Of a DNA stretch of 64,000 bases, positions 58,985 through 64,000 are shown one piece after another (positions within the stretch are counted from its first letter, which is position 1; each line of letters opens with the position of its first letter). Made by a program: the position numbers and the translations under genes. Under the pieces are notes generated by a model that did no database searches, was not told the DNA's origin, and saw only the letters and a list, made by a program, of their open reading frames with translations. The DNA comes from Sphingomonas sp. NFR04. Its GTDB lineage: Bacteria > Pseudomonadota > Alphaproteobacteria > Sphingomonadales > Sphingomonadaceae. The DNA is taken from positions 124,001 to 188,000 of the forward strand of contig NZ_FORV01000009.1 in assembly GCF_900114095.1 (NCBI RefSeq). Reading direction: 5' to 3'.

Positions 58985-60085
58985 ATGTCCGATATTCTGT
59001 TCAGCCCGTTCACGATCAACGGCCTTACCCTCCCGAACCGCATCGCCATGTCCGCAATGACCCGCGGCTTCAGTACGGGCGGCGTGCCCGGCCCCGACGT
59101 CGCCGCCTATTATCGGGCGCGCGCCACGGGCGGCGTCGGGCTGATCATCACCGAGGCGGTGGCCGTCGATCGACCCGGTGCGTCCGAGCTGCCGGGTATT
59201 CCCACCTTCCACGCGCCCGGCGCCGTTGCTGGCTGGAAGGCCGTCGTCACCGCGGTGCACGAGGCCGGCGGCAGGATCGCGGCGCAGCTCCATCATGCCG
59301 GCGCCCTCCGAAAGGCCGAAACCTCGGCGCACCCGGACGCGCTCAACGACGAGCCTGCGACCATGTCCGAAACCGATATCGCGGATACGATTGCGGCGTT
59401 CGGCACCGCCGCAGCGGCGGCGCGCCGCCTGGGTTTCGACGGACTCGAGATCCACGGCGCCAATGGCAACCTGATCAACCAGTTCCTGTGGAGCGGCCGC
59501 AATACGCGCAGTGACGCCTGGGGCGGCGACGTCGAGCGCCGCACCCGCTTCGCCGTCGCGGTGACGCAAGCCGTCCGTGCGGCGGTGGGTCCGGACTTTC
59601 CGATCCTGTTCCGCATCTCGCAGTTCAGCCAGGAGGACTATGCCGCCAAGATCGCCGAAACGCCGGACGAACTCGCCACCATCCTGCGAGCGCTGGTCGA
59701 TGCCGGCGCCGACGCGTTCCACGCCTCGCAGCGCCGCTTCTGGGAGCCGCAGTTCGCAGGCTCCGATCTGAACCTCGCGGGCTGGGCAAAGAAGCTTTCC
59801 GGCAAGCCCGCCATCACGGTCGGCTCGGTCGGTCTGAAGGGACCGGATGTCGGCGACCTCATCGCCGGCCAGGGCGGCAATGCAGGACCTGCCGGCCTTT
59901 CCGAATTGCGGGCGCGGATCGAGCGCGGCGAGTTCGACATGATCGCGGTCGGCCGCGCGTTGCTGACCGACCCGCAATGGCCGAACAAGGTACGCGAGGA
60001 CCGGCTGGACGAACTGCGCGGCTTCGACCTCGCCTCGCTCGGGCGCCTCGTGATCGAGGATGCACCGGCAACGGCTGCGGCCTGA
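58985..60085 (+). CDS. Old Yellow Enzyme-family NADH:flavin oxidoreductase
   Basis: A 366-aa FMN-dependent ene-reductase. The sequence opens ILFSPFTINGLTLPNRIAMS, then has QLHHAGALRK, the substrate-binding segment EIHGANGNLINQFLW (His and Asn pair) with SGRNTRSDAWGG, the FMN-phosphate region ITVGSVG, and DMIAVGRALLTDPQWPNKV near the end. Family members reduce activated alkenes, quinones and nitro compounds. The HGAN pair replaces the more frequent HxxH; HxxN versions are also active. Second gene after the HxlR-divergent promoter; the NTF2-like gene follows after 21 nt. Detoxification of electrophiles is the likely role. Confidence 0.92.
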   Translation: MSDILFSPFTINGLTLPNRIAMSAMTRGFSTGGVPGPDVAAYYRARATGGVGLIITEAVAVDRPGASELPGIPTFHAPGAVAGWKAVVTAVHEAGGRIAAQLHHAGALRKAETSAHPDALNDEPATMSETDIADTIAAFGTAAAAARRLGFDGLEIHGANGNLINQFLWSGRNTRSDAWGGDVERRTRFAVAVTQAVRAAVGPDFPILFRISQFSQEDYAAKIAETPDELATILRALVDAGADAFHASQRRFWEPQFAGSDLNLAGWAKKLSGKPAITVGSVGLKGPDVGDLIAGQGGNAGPAGLSELRARIERGEFDMIAVGRALLTDPQWPNKVREDRLDELRGFDLASLGRLVIEDAPATAAA

Positions 60086-60106
60086 TTTCAGCAAGGAAAG
60101 ACGGAC

Positions 60107-60454
60107 ATGACCGTACCTCAGCGACATCCTTTCCTCGACGACCTCGCCGAAGACGTCGTCCTCCATTCCAGCATCCTGCCCGCGCCGGTTTCCGGCCGGG
60201 CAGAGGTACTCCGCGTCGTCAAGGCAGGCGGCAGCCTGTATCGACGGCAGATTCCCACCTTTCTCGGCAACATCGAGGGCCGGGGGATCTTCGAGTACGA
60301 TATCGAACTCACCGACGGATCGGCGGCGCGCGGCCTAGTGTCGATGGTCCGCAACGGCAGCGGCGAGGTGACCCAGCTGCACATCACCTTCAGCCCGCAG
60401 GGCGCCGTGCTGGCAATGGCGCAGGCACTGGCGGCGCCGCCTGTCCTTCCCTGA
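60107..60454 (+). CDS. NTF2-like small protein
   Basis: A 115-aa protein; AAGGAAAG precedes its ATG. The sequence (HPFLDDLAEDVVLHSSILPA, FEYDIELTDGSAARGLVSMV, VTQLHITFSPQGAVLAMAQA) follows the cone-shaped NTF2/SnoaL fold pattern, where small molecules are bound or isomerised. Third gene of the HxlR-linked operon. Its chemistry is unknown. The 74-nt gap to the convergent decarboxylase holds nothing clear. Confidence 0.75.
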   Translation: MTVPQRHPFLDDLAEDVVLHSSILPAPVSGRAEVLRVVKAGGSLYRRQIPTFLGNIEGRGIFEYDIELTDGSAARGLVSMVRNGSGEVTQLHITFSPQGAVLAMAQALAAPPVLP

Positions 60455-60528
60455 AAAGAACGGCGCGAGGTGGAGTCCGGGCGCGACCTGGATTTCACCC
60501 GCAGCCAGGGCGGGTGCTTGAAGGGCGT

Positions 60529-61887
60529 TCAGCCCCGGACCTGTGCACGCACCCGGATCAAGACGTCCGCCAGCTGTACGACATCGCTATCCTCGGTCCG
60601 CCACGAAGACAGGCTCAGGCGAAACGCCGGACGCCCCTGCCAGACCGTAGGGCCGAACCAGACTTCGCCGGACCGTTCGGCGCCGAGGCGGATCGCGGCG
60701 GTCTCGGCATCGTCGCGGCCGCGCACGACCAGCTGGTTCAGCACGACCCGGTTGAGCACCTCGAACCCCTCGCCTCGCAGGCGGTCCGCGAGCCACTGCG
60801 CCTGCGCGACATGCCGCTCCACCATCGCGGCGACGCCGTCGCGTCCCAGCGTCCGCAGCGCCGCCCAGACCGGAATGCCACGCGCGCGGCGGGAGAATTC
60901 AAGCGTCAGGTTCTTCTGCGCGTGCCGGGATCCTTCGGCATAGGCGGCATCGCTGTTCATCGCGCGCGCCAGCGCCTCGGGATCGCGGCAGATCGCCATG
61001 GCACAATCATAGGGCGTGTTGAGCCATTTGTGTCCGTCGACGGTCCAGCTGTCCGCCCCCTCGATACCCTCGGTCAGGTCGCGATGTGCCGAGGCGCGTG
61101 CCCAGAGTCCGAAGGCGCCGTCGACATGGACCCAGGCACCCGCGGCCTTTGCCAGCGGGATGATCTCGGCGAAGCGATCGAACTCGCCGGTGTTTACCTC
61201 GCCGGCCTGAATGATCACAAGCGTGCGCGCATCGAGCGGCGGCAGTGCCGCGGGATCGATCCGCCCATGGGCATCGGTCGCCGCACGGACCAATTGTTCC
61301 GTGCCGAAGCCGAGGACACGCAGCGCCTTGAGGATGGTCACATGCACCGTTTCCGGCACCACGACGCGGATGGGCGGCGCACCGAAGACACCGCGCGCGG
61401 CGACGTCCCACCCCGCGTTCGCGAGCAGGCGATCCCGTGCAGCCGTGAGCAGGGTCAGGCTGCATGCGGTGGCCGAGGTGCCGAAGCCGACCGCGCTCCC
61501 ACGCGGGAGATCGAGAATGTCGAGCAGCCATTCGGCCGCGACCTGCTCGATCCTCGCAGCCGCCGGCGAGGTCATGGCGAGCGCGGCGCCTTGGTCCCAG
61601 GCGAGCATCAGCCGCTCGGCGGCCGCCGCCACCGGCAGCGCCGCGCCCACGACGAAGCCAAAATAGCGTGGTCCGTTGGTCGCGACGGTCGCCGGCGTGC
61701 CCGCCTCGTCCAACAGCGCGAGCGTCTCGGTGCCGGGCCTTCCATAGTCGGGAATCCGCTCGTCGAAGCGTTCCAGCCCGTCCAGCGCCCGTTGATCCGG
61801 ATAGACCCGGCGCTGTTCGATGCCGCGCAGATAGTCGGTCGCGCGCCGGTCCGCATCCGCGACGAGCGCGGCTTCTTCCACGTCCAT
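60529..61887 (-). CDS. PLP-dependent group II decarboxylase-like enzyme
   Basis: A 452-aa protein; ATG 61887 has GAGG 5 nt upstream. The fold-type-I pattern is clear: RYFGFVVGAALPVAAAAERL, SPAAARIEQVAAEWLLDIL, GFGTSATACSLTLL, HVDGAFGLWARAS and the PLP Lys in SWTVDGHKWLNTPYD. It matches the aromatic-amino-acid/glutamate decarboxylase family (PF00282). The substrate cannot be predicted; some members act as aldehyde synthases or cysteine-type lyases. It begins 10 nt after the MerB-like stop and is the last gene of a three-gene operon with thiolase. The unusual company argues against simple amine production. Confidence 0.88.
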   Translation of the reverse strand: MDVEEAALVADADRRATDYLRGIEQRRVYPDQRALDGLERFDERIPDYGRPGTETLALLDEAGTPATVATNGPRYFGFVVGAALPVAAAAERLMLAWDQGAALAMTSPAAARIEQVAAEWLLDILDLPRGSAVGFGTSATACSLTLLTAARDRLLANAGWDVAARGVFGAPPIRVVVPETVHVTILKALRVLGFGTEQLVRAATDAHGRIDPAALPPLDARTLVIIQAGEVNTGEFDRFAEIIPLAKAAGAWVHVDGAFGLWARASAHRDLTEGIEGADSWTVDGHKWLNTPYDCAMAICRDPEALARAMNSDAAYAEGSRHAQKNLTLEFSRRARGIPVWAALRTLGRDGVAAMVERHVAQAQWLADRLRGEGFEVLNRVVLNQLVVRGRDDAETAAIRLGAERSGEVWFGPTVWQGRPAFRLSLSSWRTEDSDVVQLADVLIRVRAQVRG

Positions 61888-61897
61888 GGTAACCTCG

Positions 61898-62593
61898 TCA
61901 AAAGGGATCGTTGGTGGGCTCGAAGCGCCAGAAGGGAGCGGTGAGCCCCACCGCCTCGAAGATCGCCGCGGCTTGCGCGCCGGTCCATTTCTGCCAGTCC
62001 GGATCGGCATGGCGGGCATACCAGCGGCGGCCCAGCTCCCACGCCTGCCGTATCGGAATCGCTTCGCCGCGGGGAAGCGCATGGCGGGCGGACCAGCGGT
62101 CCACATCCGCCGCACTGCGGAACGGCAGCACCGTGCTGCAGAAGCGGTGCACGTTGTTCCAGGCATTGCGCGGTGGAAGGGCGAAATGCACCTGGAGATC
62201 GTCCTCGATCACGTTCCCCTCCGTGACGTGGATCGTGATCGGCTCGGCCTCGCCGCCCAGACGGGTGTGCACGGCCGCGCTGCCGCCGATCAGCCCGACG
62301 ATACCGGACGCACACCAGAGGCACGGCGCCCACCATCCGCGCTCGTCCTGCGCCACCCAGGTTCCCGTCGGCGTAAGCGAGAAGGGATGCAGCACCCATG
62401 GTTCGCCGCTATGCGGGTCGAGCACGGCGCCATGGGTGGCTTCAAGCGCGGCAAGCGCGGTGTCGACCCGTGCCACGTCCACCGCCAAGGCAGCGGCGAC
62501 CTCCATCCGCGTTGGCGCCTTGCCCTGCCGCAGCAGCGGATCGACGAAGGCGTGGTGCACGCAACCCATGCCGCGTGGCGTGGCATCGGTCAT
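61898..62593 (-). CDS. Organomercurial-lyase (MerB)-like protein lacking the usual Asp
   Basis: A 231-aa protein; its ATG overlaps the stop of the thiolase gene (ATGA). An N-terminal winged-helix-like part (about 10-80) precedes a MerB-type core: Cys91 and Cys94 in WWAPCLWCASGIVG, a later Cys152 in VHRFCSTVLPF, and the C-terminal WTGAQAAAIFEAVGLTAPFW. In E. coli MerB the catalytic residues are Cys96, Asp99 and Cys159. Here the Cys positions are roughly kept, but the residue three after Cys94 is Gly, so the proton-relay Asp is missing. No merR, merA or merT gene is nearby. It is probably a MerB-like enzyme with another substrate. Confidence 0.75.
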   Translation of the reverse strand: MTDATPRGMGCVHHAFVDPLLRQGKAPTRMEVAAALAVDVARVDTALAALEATHGAVLDPHSGEPWVLHPFSLTPTGTWVAQDERGWWAPCLWCASGIVGLIGGSAAVHTRLGGEAEPITIHVTEGNVIEDDLQVHFALPPRNAWNNVHRFCSTVLPFRSAADVDRWSARHALPRGEAIPIRQAWELGRRWYARHADPDWQKWTGAQAAAIFEAVGLTAPFWRFEPTNDPF

Positions 62594-63774
62594 TGCATCG
62601 CTTCCAAGGCGAGGGCGATGCCCTGACCGCCGCCGATGCACAAAGTCACGATGCCGCGCCGCACGCCGTCCCGCCGCATCGCGTGCAGCAGGCGCGTGAC
62701 CAGCACCGCACCGGTGGCACCGATCGGATGGCCATGCGCGATCGCGCCGCCCTCGACATTGACGATGTCGAGCGGCAGCCCGAGCCCCTGCGCGACCGCC
62801 AGCGGCACCACGGCAAAGGCCTCGTTGATCTCGACCCGCTCGATATCCCCCAGCGTCCAGCCGGCACGCTCGAGCGCCTGCGTTACCGCCGGGACGGGCG
62901 CCATTCCGAAGCGTGCCGGTTCGACCGCGCACAGTCCGTGCGCGACAAGGCGGCCGATCGGCGCCAGCCCGGCAGCCTCGGCGGCCCTGCGATCGGCGAC
63001 CAGCATCGCCGCCGCACCGCTGTTAAGGCCGGGCGCGTTGCCGGCGGTGATCGTGCCATCCGGCCGGAAGGCGGGCTTCAATCGCGCCAGCGCCTCGATC
63101 GTTGTCGCAGGCCGCGGCGCCTCGTCCCAGTCGAAGCGGGTGACGCCCTTGCGGCCGGCAACCTCCACGGCGACGATCTCGGCGTCGAAGCGCCCGGCGC
63201 CTTGCGCGGCTGCGAACCTTGCCTGCGAACGGGCCGCCCAGGCGTCCTGCGCCTCGCGGTCGACCTCGGCCTCGCGCGCCAGATCCTTAGTGTGCCAGCC
63301 CGAATGCTCGCCTGAAAAGGCGTCGACCAGGCCGTCGCGCAGCATCGCGTCGTAGATCTCCGCCGGACCCATCCGATAGCCCCAGCGTCCGCCGTCCATC
63401 AGGTAGGGCGCGCGGTCCATATTCTCCATTCCGCCGGCGATGGCGAAGGCGTGGCGGCCAAGCAGGATGTCGTCCGCGGCGGAGACGATGGCCTGCGCCC
63501 CGGATCCGCAGACCCGGTTGACGGTCAGCGCCGGGACCGCGACCGGCAGGCCGCCGCCGATCGCCGCCTGGCGGGCCGGATTCATGCGATTGCCGGCCTG
63601 GATGACGTTGCCCAGCACGACCGCCCCGACCCGCGCGGGATCGAGCGCCGTGCGGCGCAGCGTTTCGCAGACGACAGCGGCGCCAAGCTCCGTCGCGGGC
63701 ACCTCCTTCAACGAACCGCCATAGCTGCCGATCGCGGTCCGGACCGGCTCGCAGATCACGATGTCTCGTGGCAT
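62590..63774 (-). CDS. Thiolase (acetyl-CoA C-acyltransferase)
   Basis: A 394-aa thiolase of standard length, with the nucleophile Cys89 in NRVCGSGAQAI, AGGMENMDRAPYLM, the GNAPGLNSGAAAMLV loop, NEAFAV, the catalytic His in GHPIGATGAVL and the second Cys in LCIGGGQGIAL. It should cleave 3-ketoacyl-CoA or condense acetyl-CoA. First visible gene of the thiolase/MerB-like/decarboxylase operon; the next gene upstream in the same direction is 85 nt away and may be part of it. Degradation of an organic acid is a reasonable guess; polyhydroxyalkanoate synthesis is less likely because no phaB or phaC is adjacent. Confidence 0.92.
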   Translation of the reverse strand: MPRDIVICEPVRTAIGSYGGSLKEVPATELGAAVVCETLRRTALDPARVGAVVLGNVIQAGNRMNPARQAAIGGGLPVAVPALTVNRVCGSGAQAIVSAADDILLGRHAFAIAGGMENMDRAPYLMDGGRWGYRMGPAEIYDAMLRDGLVDAFSGEHSGWHTKDLAREAEVDREAQDAWAARSQARFAAAQGAGRFDAEIVAVEVAGRKGVTRFDWDEAPRPATTIEALARLKPAFRPDGTITAGNAPGLNSGAAAMLVADRRAAEAAGLAPIGRLVAHGLCAVEPARFGMAPVPAVTQALERAGWTLGDIERVEINEAFAVVPLAVAQGLGLPLDIVNVEGGAIAHGHPIGATGAVLVTRLLHAMRRDGVRRGIVTLCIGGGQGIALALEAMQ

Positions 63775-63858
63775 TGCCTTTGCTCCACCATCGAATTCTG
63801 AAAGCTGACAGCGGCCGGCAGCGCGGATATGCGCGGCGGCCGCTGCGATCCTTTAGTT

Positions 63859-64000
63859 CAGGCCGCGACGCTCTCCGCGCTCGCCCGATAGCGCGGGGCC
63901 ACCTCGCGGCTGGAAAGTTCGGACGCCATGGCGAGCCGCGCATCCTGCATCGCCTGCCACTTGCCCTCGTCCGCCAGCGGCGGGATAGTGACGGTCTCGC
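63859..64000 (-). CDS. C-terminal fragment of an unidentified protein
   Basis: The last 46 codons of a gene that enters from the right edge. The end reads KWQAMQDARLAMASELSSRE then VAPRYRASAESVAA and a TGA. It is polar and helical. The family cannot be recognised from this tail. It is 84 nt upstream of the thiolase start in the same direction, so it could belong to the same operon. Confidence 0.55.

Noticed and set aside
61898..62593. Mercury-resistance (mer) operon
   Set aside because: The MerB-like protein has no merR, merA, merT or merP neighbours and lacks the usual catalytic Asp.

Overview
The DNA is GC-rich and dense with TonB-dependent receptors (TBDRs) of the Caulobacter/Xanthomonas type, Tat- or Sec-exported glycoside hydrolases, flavin-dependent halogenases, HWE-type sensor kinases and a sigma-EcfG-type promoter. 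Together these point to an alphaproteobacterium of the Sphingomonadales, most likely Sphingomonas or a close relative. That assignment is inference from gene content. No rRNA, tRNA, CRISPR array, IS element, integrase or replication origin was seen.

Layout. (1) 0-6 kb: start of a Tat-exported protein, a divergent secreted amidohydrolase, a DeoR-type regulator and a TBDR, linked by shared TTTCGTTT-type sites; then a decayed, frameshifted PQQ-dehydrogenase tail. (2) 6-7.3 kb: a small unknown protein and a ThuA-like protein. (3) 7.4-13.4 kb: a signalling/stress block with a KaiC-like ATPase translationally coupled to a hybrid histidine kinase, a lone receiver protein, an HWE kinase and csbD behind a sigma-EcfG-like promoter. 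(4) 13.6-46.3 kb: a large glycan-utilisation region whose core is a GH74-GH35-GH31 operon, the classic set for xyloglucan. It continues with an SGNH esterase, three more TBDRs, two tryptophan-halogenase-like genes (each directly after a TBDR), GH39, a DUF1080 protein, two GH29 fucosidases, GH2, GH42 and an IclR regulator. Palindromes resembling the LacI-family XylR box, a second shared motif (ACTTTTACA) and twin CATATG inverted repeats suggest layered regulation. (5) 46.5-47.5 kb: a PAS-GGDEF diguanylate cyclase. (6) 47.7-56.3 kb: an unusual cluster of a sulfotransferase with a Nif11-like N-terminus, an Asp/Asn beta-hydroxylase, a GNAT acetyltransferase, a DUF6916-like protein, a phage-tail-collar (microcystin-dependent type) protein and a 1,573-residue Ig-repeat autotransporter. 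(7) 56.6-60.5 kb: a yceI gene broken by a three-copy 8-bp repeat, then HxlR regulator / NmrA-type reductase / Old Yellow Enzyme / NTF2-like genes. (8) 60.5-64 kb: a coupled thiolase / MerB-like / PLP-decarboxylase operon and the tail of an unidentified gene.

How it fits together. Region 4 can be read as one system. GH74 would cut the xyloglucan backbone outside the cell or at its surface, TBDRs would import the oligosaccharides, and GH35, GH2, GH42, GH29, GH31 and GH39 together with the esterase would strip galactose, fucose, xylose and acetyl groups in the periplasm. The strongest candidate for an undescribed system is region 6, where three potential protein- or glycan-modifying enzymes sit beside two probable surface proteins.
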